Shown: one piece after another, positions 1 through 9,043 of the stretch
Numbering within the stretch: position 1 is the first letter of the stretch
How the letters are laid out: each line of letters begins with the position of its first letter
From: Desertifilum tharense IPPAS B-1220
GTDB taxonomy: Bacteria > Cyanobacteriota > Cyanobacteriia > Cyanobacteriales > Desertifilaceae
DNA length: 64,000 nucleotides
Assembly (NCBI RefSeq): GCF_001746915.1
Contig: NZ_MJGC01000099.1
Coordinates: 1 to 64,000, forward strand
Direction of reading: 5' to 3'
Notes under the pieces: model-generated
Told to the model about the DNA's origin: nothing
The model's database searches: none
The model's input: the letters and a program-made list of their open reading frames with translations, nothing else
Position numbers and translations under genes: made by a program

Positions 1-331
1 AGAAGAGGATGGGGAGGTGGGGAGGTGGGGGATGGGGGGAAAGAAGGGAGTTAGGAGTTGGGAGTTGGGGGTTGGGGAAGAAGAGGATGGGGGGATGGGG
101 GGAAAAAGGGGAAGAAGAGAGTTGGGAGTTGGGGGTTGGGGAGATTCAAGGTAAAGTGGCTATTGCTCTAGATACAGACTGAGAACTCAGCACTTCCTTT
201 CTACTCAGTACGCTCCTACACATCAAGAAGATCGCAACAGCACTCTTTCCCCCCACCCTCTTCTCTACTCAGCACTCAGCACTCAGTCCCCCACTCAGCA
301 CTCAGCACTTTACACTCAGCACTCACTCAAG
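1..331. repeat. Heptanucleotide repeat array A (two-part)
   Basis: Positions 1-147 are almost pure purine on the + strand, made of GGAGTT, GGGAGTT and GGGGTT words with AAGAAG and GGATGGGG interruptions. Positions 186-331 switch polarity to pyrimidine-rich ACTCAGC heptamers with ACTTTAC variants. The right part runs into the 3' end of the glycosyltransferase gene at 316. The short words resemble the STRR class of cyanobacterial repeats (established knowledge); the exact family is not identified. No gene is visible here. Confidence 0.85.
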
Positions 332-1545
332 ACCTGTTCGTATCGCATTCCGGCTCGTTCCCAAGTGTACTCCTCTTCGATGTATTGTCGTCCATTCCGG
401 GAAAGACGTTTCCGGAGGGCGGTATCTTCAAACAGGCGACTAATGGTGACGACGTAATCTTCAATGCGGTTCGCCCGTAAGGCGCGGACGGGGATATCTG
501 CACCATCGACTTCTAGGCCTTCCAAAGCGCGATCGCTGCCAACGACAGGCGTCCCACAGGCCATTGCTTCTAGGGTTTTATTCTTAATGCCGTAGCCTGC
601 GCGTAAGGGGACGACACAGACGGTACTGGCGTGTAAATAGGTGGCGGGAGATTCAACTTTTCCGGTGACGCTGACTCCCGGACAGTCTGCTAGCTCTAAG
701 ACTTCTGGTGTGGGTCGAGCGCCCACAATCGTAAAGGTAGCATCCGGATAGCGCTGTTGCAATTGGGGCAGCACCTCTAGGCTAAAGAAGCGGGCTGCAT
801 CGATATTATGGGAGGCATCCATTGCACCCACAAAGGCTAAACTATGTCCGCCCGGATCGTTAGAACGATAGGGAAATAGCTGTAAATCGACGCCATTAGC
901 AATCACTTGAACATCGGCTTCTGGGTTAAACCGTAGAAACTGGCGGCGATCGTCTTCGGTGGTGACAACGAGGGTGGTAAATTTGTCAGAATACCGCTTT
1001 TCGTAGCGTTCTAGCATCAAAGACAGGTAGAGGCGATCGCGCATTGGGTTAGGAGAAGCCCCCATCTCTAAATGATTGCGAGTCCAACCATAAACGGAAC
1101 TATGGATATTGACTACCGTTCGCACCGATGAGCGAAACTCAGGACGGATATAAATCTCATTAACGCTATGCTCGCACGTGACGGCATTAAAGGCATTGGC
1201 TGCAATTTTGCCATCCACCCAGGCTTGAATTTCGGGCGAGTAACGGTACAAGACATTCGGCGGCGTTGCTTTGATCGCCGACTCGGTAAACCGTCCCACC
1301 TTATCCCAAACCCCACTCAATCCCCCTTGGGATTTTGGCTGTTCGGGTAACGCAAAGATAGCCAGTTCGCTAACCCACGAACGCAACTCTTCTACTTCTG
1401 AATCGGTGACATCCGCATGGCGTTGAGTCACTAAAGTGACTTGATGGCGCTGATGTAGATACTTCATTAAGTTAAACGTTCTGATCTCCGTTCCTCCACG
1501 GCTAGGTGGATAGGGAAACGTTGAAGATAGCATCAGAATATTCAT
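316..1545 (-). CDS. Glycosyltransferase family 4 (sugar transferase)
   Basis: A 409-residue GT-B type glycosyltransferase. The N-terminus (MNILMLSSTFPYPPSRGG) is the usual first Rossmann strand and glycine-rich loop. The C-terminal half carries the nucleotide-sugar motif around NKTLEAMACGTPVVGSD (about residues 325-341), with the E-x7-E type acidic pair expected in GT4. The overall pattern resembles the sugar transferases linked to PEP-CTERM/exopolysaccharide loci, and a PEP-CTERM protein lies at 19437, but the link is only suggestive. It probably transfers a sugar to a glycan or lipid carrier at the cytoplasmic face of the membrane. Donor and acceptor are not predictable. The last three residues (Ser-Glu-Cys) and the TGA stop are supplied by the ACTCAGC repeat array. 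Confidence 0.85.
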   Translation of the reverse strand: MNILMLSSTFPYPPSRGGTEIRTFNLMKYLHQRHQVTLVTQRHADVTDSEVEELRSWVSELAIFALPEQPKSQGGLSGVWDKVGRFTESAIKATPPNVLYRYSPEIQAWVDGKIAANAFNAVTCEHSVNEIYIRPEFRSSVRTVVNIHSSVYGWTRNHLEMGASPNPMRDRLYLSLMLERYEKRYSDKFTTLVVTTEDDRRQFLRFNPEADVQVIANGVDLQLFPYRSNDPGGHSLAFVGAMDASHNIDAARFFSLEVLPQLQQRYPDATFTIVGARPTPEVLELADCPGVSVTGKVESPATYLHASTVCVVPLRAGYGIKNKTLEAMACGTPVVGSDRALEGLEVDGADIPVRALRANRIEDYVVTISRLFEDTALRKRLSRNGRQYIEEEYTWERAGMRYEQVLSEC

Positions 1546-1698
1546 AATTTGGCCGCGATTTATAGCTGTACCCGCAAAGTCTGGAACGGTAACGGTTGTC
1601 CTGTTTTTTTCAATTCAGCACGATCGCACTTTTCCCTCAGCACTTTGCGATACCATTCGGCTCCATCTTCTCCTACGCGCTATGGGCATAACAAGTGT

Positions 1699-2565
1699 TT
1701 ACTTCTGACGTTCGGCTGAAGGTAAGGCGGGGCGAGGTTCGTAGGGCATGGGAATATACTGGACGCTAGGACGACCCCCTTGAGATTGGGGATAGAGATC
1801 CATCAGGTAATAAATCGATTTGGGTAAGCCTACGGTAATCGGTAAGCCCAGGGAGGTGGCTTCTTCAGCGGTGACGGGATAGTCGTGGGTGACTTTCCCG
1901 GTGGTCAGCATTTCAATAATGTTCTCGATGTCTTCGGGTTTGACTTTTTGTTCGGGGAAGTCATCTTCGAGTAAGGTTTTAACAAACCGCTTCACCTGTT
2001 GCATGGCTTTGCGGGCTAAATCTGCCATGATCAGGGTTTGGTCGTCGATTTCGCTAATCGGTTTTTCTTCTACCACTTTGAGAATGCTGGCTGCTGCCAT
2101 GTTACCCAATTGCGGATCGACCGGGCCTAAAACGGCGTTTTCATCCATGACAATTTCATCGGCGGCTAGCGCTAACATGGTGCCACCACTCATGGCGTAG
2201 TGAGGAATAAAGACGGTAACTTTGGCGCGATGGCGAATTAAGGCCCTAGCAATTTGTTCGGTGGCTAATACCAGTCCCCCAGGGGTATGTAGAATCAGGT
2301 CAATGGGGACATCTGGGGGCGTCAGGCGAATGGCGCGTAAGACTTGCTCGGAATCTTCGATGCTAATGTAGCGCGATAGGGGAATTCCTAAAAAGCTAAT
2401 GGATTCTTGGCGGTGAATCAAGAGGATGGTGCGGCTTTTGCGTTGCTGTTCAAACTCTCGGATTGCTTGTACGCGGCGCATTTCTGTCCGGCGTTTTTGC
2501 AAGGCGGGTTGAACGGAGGAAATCAGCAGAATAATCCAAAAGATATCAAAAAAATTAAAGTTCAT
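1699..2565 (-). CDS. SDH-family (ClpP/SppA-fold) membrane serine protease
   Basis: 288 residues with an N-terminal hydrophobic segment (about 4-20) followed by a charged stretch, then a ClpP/crotonase-fold domain. HTPGG at 93-97 forms the oxyanion-hole loop, and YAMSGGTMLAL places the likely nucleophile at Ser126. DENAVLGPVDPQLG (about 141-154) is the usual downstream signature. This matches the serine dehydrogenase proteinase (SDH/SppA-like, PF01972) family, whose members are putative membrane-anchored peptidases. The physiological substrate is unknown. The gene is divergent from thrB, with about 150 bp between the two starts holding both promoters. Confidence 0.85.
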   Translation of the reverse strand: MNFNFFDIFWIILLISSVQPALQKRRTEMRRVQAIREFEQQRKSRTILLIHRQESISFLGIPLSRYISIEDSEQVLRAIRLTPPDVPIDLILHTPGGLVLATEQIARALIRHRAKVTVFIPHYAMSGGTMLALAADEIVMDENAVLGPVDPQLGNMAAASILKVVEEKPISEIDDQTLIMADLARKAMQQVKRFVKTLLEDDFPEQKVKPEDIENIIEMLTTGKVTHDYPVTAEEATSLGLPITVGLPKSIYYLMDLYPQSQGGRPSVQYIPMPYEPRPALPSAERQK

Positions 2566-2719
2566 TACTATGGGTTCGCTCTAGGTTGCCTTTCATTGTT
2601 TCACCTCCCTTGAAGGGGTGCCAATCTCTCTGAAGGCTAAAAACGTTACTGTACTTTGCAAACATCGGTTCGCCGAATAGCGGTAAGATGGCGATCGCAT
2701 TTTTTACCGTTCCCCGACT

Positions 2720-3631
2720 ATGAGCCAATCTGTAACGCTACAAGTCCCTGCCACAACAGCGAACCTCGGCCCCGGTTTTGATTGTATTGGGGCTGCCCTG
2801 ACGCTGTATAACACTTGCCAGTTCTCGCGCTTAGACGCAGGCGAGTTGGAAATTACCGTTAGTGGGGTGGATGCCGAACGGGTTAGCACGGATCAAAGTA
2901 ATTTACTTTACCAAGCGTTTGCTAAGTTTTACGAACAGTTGGGCCAGGTTCCGCCTCCGGTTCGGATTCAGATTGAGTTAGGCGTTCCCCTCGCTAGGGG
3001 GTTGGGGAGTTCGGCGACGGCAATTGTCGGCGGCTTGGTGGGGGCGAACTGGCTGGCGGGTCAGCCGTTAAGCACAACTGAAGTTATGGAGATAGCGATC
3101 GCAATCGAAGGCCATCCTGATAATGTGGTACCGGCTTTACTGGGGGGCTGTCGTTTGGCCGCCAGTCGGGGCAGCGCTTGGGAGATTTGCGAGGTACCCT
3201 GGCATTCTGAGATTGTTCCGGTGGTTGCGATTCCCAATTTTGAGCTATCTACGGCCGAAGCAAGGCGCGTTCTACCCGCGCAATATAGCCGCGCCGATGC
3301 CATTTTCAATACCGCCCATTTCGGTTTGCTCGTCCGCGCCCTAGAAACCGGAAACCCGCAGTGGCTGCAAGCTGCCCTTCAAGACCGCATTCACCAACCC
3401 TATCGCCAAACCCTGATTTCGGGGTTTGATGCCGTTCGAGAAGCGGCTTTGCAGGCTGGGGCCTACGAATTGGTCATTAGCGGTGCGGGCCCGACGCTAC
3501 TCGCCCTAACCTCCCCCCAACAGTCGGCTAGCGTTTGCCAAGCCATGAGCCAAGCTTGGCAGCAACAAGGCATTTCTACCCAGGCGATCGCTCTGGCGAT
3601 AGATGCCGATGGCACAAAAACCATTGATTGA
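2720..3631 (+). CDS. thrB: Homoserine kinase
   Basis: 303 residues, normal length for ThrB. It is a GHMP kinase: the N-terminal motif PATTANLGPGFDCIG (10-24) and the phosphate-binding loop LARGLGSSAT (91-100) are intact, and the C-terminal GHMP motif ISGAGPTLLAL is present. It phosphorylates L-homoserine with ATP, the step before threonine synthase, in the cytosol. The ATG is 24 nt downstream of a HIP1 octamer (2691-2698). A possible overlapping start for the following ndhD frame at 3628 is not credible, so thrB is probably transcribed separately. Confidence 0.95.
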   Translation: MSQSVTLQVPATTANLGPGFDCIGAALTLYNTCQFSRLDAGELEITVSGVDAERVSTDQSNLLYQAFAKFYEQLGQVPPPVRIQIELGVPLARGLGSSATAIVGGLVGANWLAGQPLSTTEVMEIAIAIEGHPDNVVPALLGGCRLAASRGSAWEICEVPWHSEIVPVVAIPNFELSTAEARRVLPAQYSRADAIFNTAHFGLLVRALETGNPQWLQAALQDRIHQPYRQTLISGFDAVREAALQAGAYELVISGAGPTLLALTSPQQSASVCQAMSQAWQQQGISTQAIALAIDADGTKTID

Positions 3632-3813
3632 GCAAGCACTCAACCATTTGTAATACTTATACATATTTTTTGAAAAGTTCAAACGCTTGTCAGATGAGGC
3701 ATTCACGGTTTTTAATCGGGGATGCCTCTCAAATTTGCGCGGAACTACTATTTTCAAAACTTAATCTAAGTTCATACAATGAAGAAGTAACCAATGAGTA
3801 TATTTTCTTAGTG

Positions 3814-5466
3814 ATGGCTACTGCATCATTTCCCTGGTTAACGACAATTCTGTTGCTGCCTCTGGTGGCTTCCCTAGCCATTCCTTTTATTCCGGGTAAA
3901 GATGGCAAAGCAGTCCGCTGGTATGCGTTGGGTGTGGGTCTCCTTGACCTCCTGCTAACGGTCTACGCCTTTTGGCAGAACTACGATTTACAAAACTCTA
4001 CATTTCAACTGAGCGAACGTTACGCTTGGGTTCCGCAAATCGGCTTGAACTGGTCCCTCGCGGTTGATGGTTTATCGATGCCCCTGATTCTATTAACGGG
4101 CTTAGTGACCACATTGGCGATCGCTGCCGGTTGGAACATCGAGCGCAAACCGCGCCTATTTTACTTTCTGATGCTGGCAATGTACAGCGCCCAAATCGGC
4201 GTATTTGCCGCCCAAGACTTACTTTTATTCTTCTTCATGTGGGAACTGGAACTCGTTCCGGTGTACCTCCTCATCTCCATTTGGGGCGGACAGAATCGCT
4301 TGTACGCAGCCACTAAATTTATCCTTTACACCGCATTAGGCTCAATCTTTATCCTGGTTGCAGGCTTGGCGATGGCCTTCTATGGCGATACCGTCACCTT
4401 CGACATCAGCGAACTTGCTCAAAAACACTATCCTTTCCTCCTAGAACTCCTCGCCTACGCCGGCTTCCTAATTGCCTTCGGCGTCAAACTCCCGATTTTC
4501 CCACTACACACCTGGCTTCCCGATGCCCATAGCGAAGCCCCCGCCCCCGCTTCCATGATTTTGGCTGGCGTTCTGTTAAAAATGGGCGGTTATGGGTTAA
4601 TTCGCTTCAACATCGAAACCTTACCCGACGCTCACGTCTACTTCGCGCCCGTTCTCGTTATCCTGGGTGTCGTTAACATCGTCTACGGTGCCTTAACCGC
4701 CTTTGCCCAAGGCAACCTCAAGCGCCGCCTCGCCTGTTCTTCCATCTCCCACATGGGATTTGTGTTAATTGGAATTGCCTCGTTTACCGAATTGGGCTTA
4801 AACGGTGCAGTGCTGCAAATGATTTCCCACGGCTTAATTGCTGCTGCCTTATTCTTCCTCTCCGGCGTCACCTACGAACGGACTCACACCTTAGTGATGG
4901 AGAAAATGGGCGGAATGGCAAAATCCATGCCCAAAATCTTCGCTCTATTCACCGCCGGTTCAATGGCTTCTCTGGCATTACCCGGAATGAGCGGCTTTGT
5001 GGGTGAAATCACCGTCTTCCTCGGCGTCACCACCAGCGATGTTTACAGTTCAAGCTTCAAGGTTGTGGTTGTCTTCCTCTCGGCGGTGGGTTTAATTCTC
5101 ACCCCCATTTACCTGCTCTCCATGCTGCGGGAAGTCTTCTACGGCAAAGAAAGCGAACAAGCGATTGTGGATGGCTGGATGGATGCAAAACCCCGCGAAA
5201 TTGCGATCGCAGCTTGCCTCCTGCTCCCCATTATCGGCATCGGGTTGTATCCTAAAATTGCCACCCAAACCTACGATGTCAAAACCGTAGCCGTTGCCAG
5301 CCAAACCCGCGAAGCCTTCTCGACAGTGGCTCAAGAACGCGGCGTCCTCAGAGCGTCTGCTATGACTCGGATGTTCTCTGGTGGCTTTGTTGCACCCACC
5401 ATTCCGGGGACTGAAACCAACTCGCTATTCAGCGTTATCGACCCGATTTCTAACCCCAGAACCTAA
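3814..5466 (+). CDS. ndhD: NAD(P)H-quinone oxidoreductase chain 4 (NdhD)
   Basis: 550 residues from the ATG at 3814. The frame stays open upstream to 3628, but that 62-residue extension is hydrophilic and unlike NdhD, while MATASFPWLTTILLLPL fits the family start. An in-frame GTG at 3811 is an alternative. It is a polytopic proton-pumping antiporter-like subunit with about 14 membrane segments. The conserved GVKLPIFPLHTWLPDAHSEA block contains the usual Lys and His-Pro residues. It works in the NDH-1 complex for cyclic and respiratory electron flow in the thylakoid membrane. No ndhF lies beside it, so the paralogue class (D1 or D2, versus the CO2-uptake D3/D4) cannot be set from context. Confidence 0.93.
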   Translation: MATASFPWLTTILLLPLVASLAIPFIPGKDGKAVRWYALGVGLLDLLLTVYAFWQNYDLQNSTFQLSERYAWVPQIGLNWSLAVDGLSMPLILLTGLVTTLAIAAGWNIERKPRLFYFLMLAMYSAQIGVFAAQDLLLFFFMWELELVPVYLLISIWGGQNRLYAATKFILYTALGSIFILVAGLAMAFYGDTVTFDISELAQKHYPFLLELLAYAGFLIAFGVKLPIFPLHTWLPDAHSEAPAPASMILAGVLLKMGGYGLIRFNIETLPDAHVYFAPVLVILGVVNIVYGALTAFAQGNLKRRLACSSISHMGFVLIGIASFTELGLNGAVLQMISHGLIAAALFFLSGVTYERTHTLVMEKMGGMAKSMPKIFALFTAGSMASLALPGMSGFVGEITVFLGVTTSDVYSSSFKVVVVFLSAVGLILTPIYLLSMLREVFYGKESEQAIVDGWMDAKPREIAIAACLLLPIIGIGLYPKIATQTYDVKTVAVASQTREAFSTVAQERGVLRASAMTRMFSGGFVAPTIPGTETNSLFSVIDPISNPRT

Positions 5467-5504
5467 ACCCACACTCTACAACTCAAGTTCCAGGGAAAAT
5501 TTCA

Positions 5505-5532
5505 GCCTGCATCCGCAGGCTTTTCGTTTTTT
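5505..5532 (+). terminator. Rho-independent terminator after ndhD
   Basis: GCCTGC (5505-5510), loop ATCC, GCAGGC (5515-5520), followed by TTTTCGTTTTTT. Perfect 6-bp GC-rich stem plus T-tract, 38 nt after the ndhD stop. Confidence 0.9.
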
Positions 5533-5619
5533 AAAGGGAGTGGAGATGTATACACAGTAGGTACTGGCAGCGCTTTCCCCAACTCCAAGCCAGCACTGTT
5601 ATCGACGTAATGGGTAAAA

Positions 5620-6930
5620 CTGCCGTCTTTCAAGCGGCGGATATTAGCGAATAGCCGAATTGATTCGGCATTCTTATGTGACTCATGCTAGCGTAAGATT
5701 ATGATTGTACTAGAGTTTAAAGCCTACGGAAAAGCCAGTCAGTTCAACGCAGTAGATGAAGCGTTGAGAACAGTTCAGTTCATCCGCAATAAAGCATTGC
5801 GATTTTGGATGGATGGATTGGGTAAATCTCAGTATGACCTCAATAAATACTGTGCTGTACTGGCTAAAAAGTTTCCGTTTGTTAATCAACTCAACTCAAT
5901 GGCACGTCAAGCAAGCTCCGAAAGAGCTTGGTCAGCTATTGCTCGGTTCTACGACAACTGCAAGAAAGGCAAACCCGGTAAAAAAGGTTTTCCATCTTTC
6001 CAGAAAGACAACCGCTCTGTTGAGTACAAATCTACAGGATGGAAGTTGGCGCAAAACCGCAAGTCAATTATTTTCACAGATAAGAAAGGAATTGGCAGAC
6101 TCAAGCTGAAAGGGACTCGCGATCTGCATTTCTACCAAACTGAGCAAATCAAACGAGTCAGGTTGGTGAAACGTGCCGATGGGTACTCTGTACAATTTTG
6201 TGTATCAGTTGACCGTGTAGAAACGATTGAGCCATCGGGTAAAACAATCGGTTTAGACGTTGGGTTAAATAATTTCTACACCGATTCAAACGGTGAGGTG
6301 GTCGAGAATCCTAGATTTCTTCGCAAATCTGAGAAAGTTCTTAAGCGTTCTCAGCGTCGAGTGTCAAGGAAAATTAAAGGCTCAAACAATCGTAGCAAGG
6401 CTAGGCAGGTTCTAGGGAAGCGCCACCTCAAGATAAGTAGGCAACGTAAAGACCATGCTGTGAAGTTAGCACGGTGCGTAGTCCAGTCCAACGACTTGGT
6501 AGCCTATGAAGACTTGAGGATTCAGAATATGGTGAAGAATCACTGCCTAGCCAAGTCTATTAACGACGCTTCTTGGTATCAATTTAGGTGCTGGGTTGAG
6601 TATTTTGGCAAAGTTTTTAAGAAGGTGACTGTTGCCGTCAATCCAGCCTATACAAGCCAAGATTGTTTTAGTTGTGGAACAACGGTCAAGAAATCTCTAT
6701 CCACTCGCACGCATCTTTGTAGATGTGGATGTGTTTTAGACAGAGACACGAATGCAGCTAAAAATATCCTTGCGTCAGGATTGGGTACTGTGGGGCACAC
6801 AGGAACCTTCATGCTAGACATGAGCAACGCTTTAGGAGAATCAACCCCTACTCTGGCTGAAGCAATTCTGTCAGAGCAAGTTGGCTCAATGATTAAAGAA
6901 TCCCCATCTTTTTAAAGCGGGGAGTGTCAA
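5620..6930 (+). mobile_element. IS200/IS605-type element carrying tnpB only
   Basis: One tnpB gene lies between hairpin-bearing ends typical of this superfamily. Left-end hairpins: GCCG/CGGC at 5622-5638 and a perfect GCCGAAT/ATTCGGC at 5654-5669. Right-end hairpin: TCCCC (6901-6905) with GGGGA (6919-6923), followed by GTGTCAA (6924-6930). No tnpA transposase is present, so movement would need a Y1 transposase acting in trans. No terminal inverted repeats or target duplication are expected for this family, so the outer limits are approximate. It sits in the ndhD-cyclase intergenic region and disrupts no visible gene. Confidence 0.75.
5701..6915 (+). CDS. tnpB: RNA-guided endonuclease TnpB
   Basis: 404 residues, full length. 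The RuvC-like triad is visible: Asp186 in IGLDVG, Glu270 in LVAYEDLR and Asp349 in DRDTNAAKNIL. The inserted zinc ribbon has CFSC (Cys322, Cys325) and CRC (Cys340, Cys342). The N-terminal helical/WED-like part with the family's FIRNKALRFW pattern is intact, so the protein looks active. TnpB proteins cut DNA guided by an omega RNA made from the element's right end (established for ISDra2 and relatives). The start overlaps the left-end region with no strong Shine-Dalgarno, which is common for these elements. Confidence 0.92.
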   Translation: MIVLEFKAYGKASQFNAVDEALRTVQFIRNKALRFWMDGLGKSQYDLNKYCAVLAKKFPFVNQLNSMARQASSERAWSAIARFYDNCKKGKPGKKGFPSFQKDNRSVEYKSTGWKLAQNRKSIIFTDKKGIGRLKLKGTRDLHFYQTEQIKRVRLVKRADGYSVQFCVSVDRVETIEPSGKTIGLDVGLNNFYTDSNGEVVENPRFLRKSEKVLKRSQRRVSRKIKGSNNRSKARQVLGKRHLKISRQRKDHAVKLARCVVQSNDLVAYEDLRIQNMVKNHCLAKSINDASWYQFRCWVEYFGKVFKKVTVAVNPAYTSQDCFSCGTTVKKSLSTRTHLCRCGCVLDRDTNAAKNILASGLGTVGHTGTFMLDMSNALGESTPTLAEAILSEQVGSMIKESPSF

Positions 6931-6950
6931 ATTGGTTGCGTATTCTTGCG
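6800..6950 (+). ncRNA. Putative omega (guide) RNA of the TnpB element
   Basis: Inferred by analogy with other tnpB elements: the scaffold would cover the tnpB 3' end and the right-end hairpin (6901-6923), ending at GTGTCAA (6930), and the guide would be the flanking host sequence from about 6931. Only the hairpin and element end are directly visible. The 5' limit is arbitrary. Confidence 0.3.
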
Positions 6951-7004
6951 GAGTTGATTCCCTCAATAGAGAAGATCTAAATAAACCTTCAACGAGAGGC
7001 TAAG

Positions 7005-8510
7005 ATGGGGGGCTTTGTCAATCGGCTCGTTAATCGATGGATTCGTTTGTTACATAAACGCACCATTACAGTTTTAGCAATTCTTTTTTTTGCAGGCGTT
7101 GCAGGCGCGTTGTGGAATATGTCGCGCCTCTCCTCGCAGTTGATTGTGTCGCAAGCTTATCAAAATGCTGTAGTCTATGCGCGGGCAATTGAAGAGGCTA
7201 GAACGCTTTACAGTTCGCAGGCGGTGAATCGCGTTGAAGACTTTCATGGCGTACAGGTGACGCATGATTACGGGACTCAACCGGGTGCAATTCCTCTACC
7301 TGCAACCTATCTCATTGAGTTGGGCCAAAGTCTGAGTAAGAATAATCTGGGAATGGGAGTGAGGCTGTTTAGCGATTATCCCTTTCCTTGGCGTCAGGCG
7401 GATGGGGGGGCGCGCGATGAGTTTGAGGCCACAGCGATCGCAGAGTTGCGCCAACGACCGGAACAACCTTATTTTAGGGTAGAGAATGTGCGCGGACGGC
7501 GATCGCTCCGATATGCCCAAGCGGATATCCTGACGGCGAGTTGCGTGAGTTGCCATAACCAGCACCCCGATAGCCCAAAACGGGATTGGAAGGTGGGAGA
7601 TGTGCGCGGGGTTTTGGAGATTATTGCACCCCTAGATGGTTTTGTGGCTCAAACCCGTAGCGGCTTGCAAGAAACGTTTTTGATGCTGACGCTGCTGTCG
7701 GTGTTGGCGCTGACGGGAATTGCTTTGGTGATTAATCGCTTGCGCCAAACCTCTCAGGAGTTGGAGGTGCGGGTGGTTGAACGGACGGCACAATTGCAAA
7801 GCGCTAATCAAGAGTTAGCCCTCGAACAGGCAAAATCCGAACGACTTTTACTTAATGTTCTACCGAAGTCGATTGCAATGCAACTCAAAGAGGGGCAACA
7901 GACGATTGCAGATTGGTTTGCGGAGGTGACAATCCTATTTGCGGATATTGTGGGATTTACGGAGTTGTCTAGCCAGGTTTCGGCGAAGGAGTTGGTGAAT
8001 CTACTGAATGCGATTTTTTCAGCGTTTGACCGATTGAGCGATCGCTATCAGCTCGAAAAAATTAAGACGATTGGCGATAATTATATGGTAGCCAGTGGAT
8101 TGCCAATGGCTAGACCGGATCATGCAGAAGCGATCGCAGAAATGGCACTCGCGATGCAACAGGAGATTCTTCGGTTTAATGCCGAGCATCGCTCTCAACT
8201 CAGTATTCGCATCGGTATTAATACTGGGCCGGTTGTGGCTGGGGTGATTGGGACTCGTAAGTTTATTTACGATTTATGGGGGGATGCTGTTAATACAGCG
8301 AGTCGTATGGAATCCCACGGCGTTCCGGGGATGATTCAAGTGTCGGAATCCACCTACCAACGGCTGCAAAATGCCTATGTTTGGCAAGCGCGAGGGCGAA
8401 TTCCCGTTAAAGGGAAAGGCGAGATGAATACTTATTTTCTCCTAGGTCGCAAGGGCGATACCGATGCTCGACCGCTCAAACCCAGTAGTTCAACTCTCTC
8501 TCAAGGTTAA
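7005..8510 (+). CDS. Membrane adenylate cyclase with heme-binding-motif (DUF3365) sensor
   Basis: 501 residues. Order: N-terminal membrane segment (about 20-40), periplasmic DUF3365/Tll0287-like sensor with a CVSCH heme-binding motif (Cys180, Cys183, His184), second membrane segment (about 222-244), coiled coil (about 250-285), class III cyclase domain (about 300-480). Metal-binding Asp314 (FADIVGFT) and Asp358 (IGDNYM) are present. Lys354 and Asp423 are the residues that favour ATP, and Asn430 and Arg434 complete the catalytic set, so adenylate cyclase is favoured over guanylate cyclase. It probably makes cAMP in response to redox, heme or ligand state outside the membrane. Whether heme is bound is not shown by sequence alone. 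Monocistronic, downstream of the tnpB element. Confidence 0.9.
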   Translation: MGGFVNRLVNRWIRLLHKRTITVLAILFFAGVAGALWNMSRLSSQLIVSQAYQNAVVYARAIEEARTLYSSQAVNRVEDFHGVQVTHDYGTQPGAIPLPATYLIELGQSLSKNNLGMGVRLFSDYPFPWRQADGGARDEFEATAIAELRQRPEQPYFRVENVRGRRSLRYAQADILTASCVSCHNQHPDSPKRDWKVGDVRGVLEIIAPLDGFVAQTRSGLQETFLMLTLLSVLALTGIALVINRLRQTSQELEVRVVERTAQLQSANQELALEQAKSERLLLNVLPKSIAMQLKEGQQTIADWFAEVTILFADIVGFTELSSQVSAKELVNLLNAIFSAFDRLSDRYQLEKIKTIGDNYMVASGLPMARPDHAEAIAEMALAMQQEILRFNAEHRSQLSIRIGINTGPVVAGVIGTRKFIYDLWGDAVNTASRMESHGVPGMIQVSESTYQRLQNAYVWQARGRIPVKGKGEMNTYFLLGRKGDTDARPLKPSSSTLSQG

Positions 8511-8622
8511 TTGGCAATAGACCGGGCTTGACCGTACTCTAAAAGAATCTTCAAGTCTCACCGTCTGAGTGACTTGGGGATCGCTCAATCTTTTCTGACC
8601 AAAGCGTTAGGAGTTTACCATC

Positions 8623-8961
8623 GTGCAATCTCGTCTTTTATCATTAGTCGGCGCTATCAGCAAGCACTTTTTAACAATTGTTTTGTTAATTTTTGTGAGC
8701 CTTTCGGGGGTTTTCCTGGGTGTAACGCCATCTGCGATCGCAGCATCCCAATCTAGCACAACAATGACCGCCCCCCCACAAAGCACCCAAAGCCGAGAAG
8801 ACGCTTACGAAAAAGCCGCTAAAGCCGCCAGCAGCCCAGAGGCTCAAGAAGAAGCCTACGAACAAGACTTAGAAAAGTATAAAGCAGAAAATCCCGACGC
8901 CAAAACTGGCATTGTGGAAGAAGCAAAAGAACTCGTTGAAAAGGGCGTAATTGACAAATAA
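8623..8961 (+). CDS. Small exported acidic/alanine-rich protein
   Basis: 112 residues from a GTG at 8623, preceded by TTAGGAG (8607-8613). The N-terminus is a signal peptide (hydrophobic core about 15-33) with probable cleavage after SAIA at residue 40. The mature part is low-complexity, Ala/Glu/Lys-rich and helical, with a repeated EDAYEKAAK / EEAYEQDLEK pattern. It resembles small low-temperature-inducible-type proteins of cyanobacteria in layout, but I cannot assign it. Expected in the periplasm or thylakoid lumen. Confidence 0.75.
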   Translation: MQSRLLSLVGAISKHFLTIVLLIFVSLSGVFLGVTPSAIAASQSSTTMTAPPQSTQSREDAYEKAAKAASSPEAQEEAYEQDLEKYKAENPDAKTGIVEEAKELVEKGVIDK

Positions 8962-9006
8962 ATTGTCAGCTAAACCGCTAAAAATTAGATAAATTAACCC
9001 TATTTT

Positions 9007-9034
9007 TCAAGGTTTTATCAAGCCTTGATTTTTT
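9007..9034 (+). terminator. Terminator after the small exported protein
   Basis: TCAAGG (9007-9012) pairs with CCTTGA (9023-9028), followed by TTTTTT (9029-9034). Repeat array B begins about 10 nt later. Confidence 0.8.
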
Positions 9035-9043
9035 ATGGGGAAA

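Noticed and set aside
3628..3813. N-terminal extension of ndhD overlapping thrB by 4 nt
   Set aside because: Hydrophilic and unlike the NdhD family; the ATG at 3814 gives the normal start.
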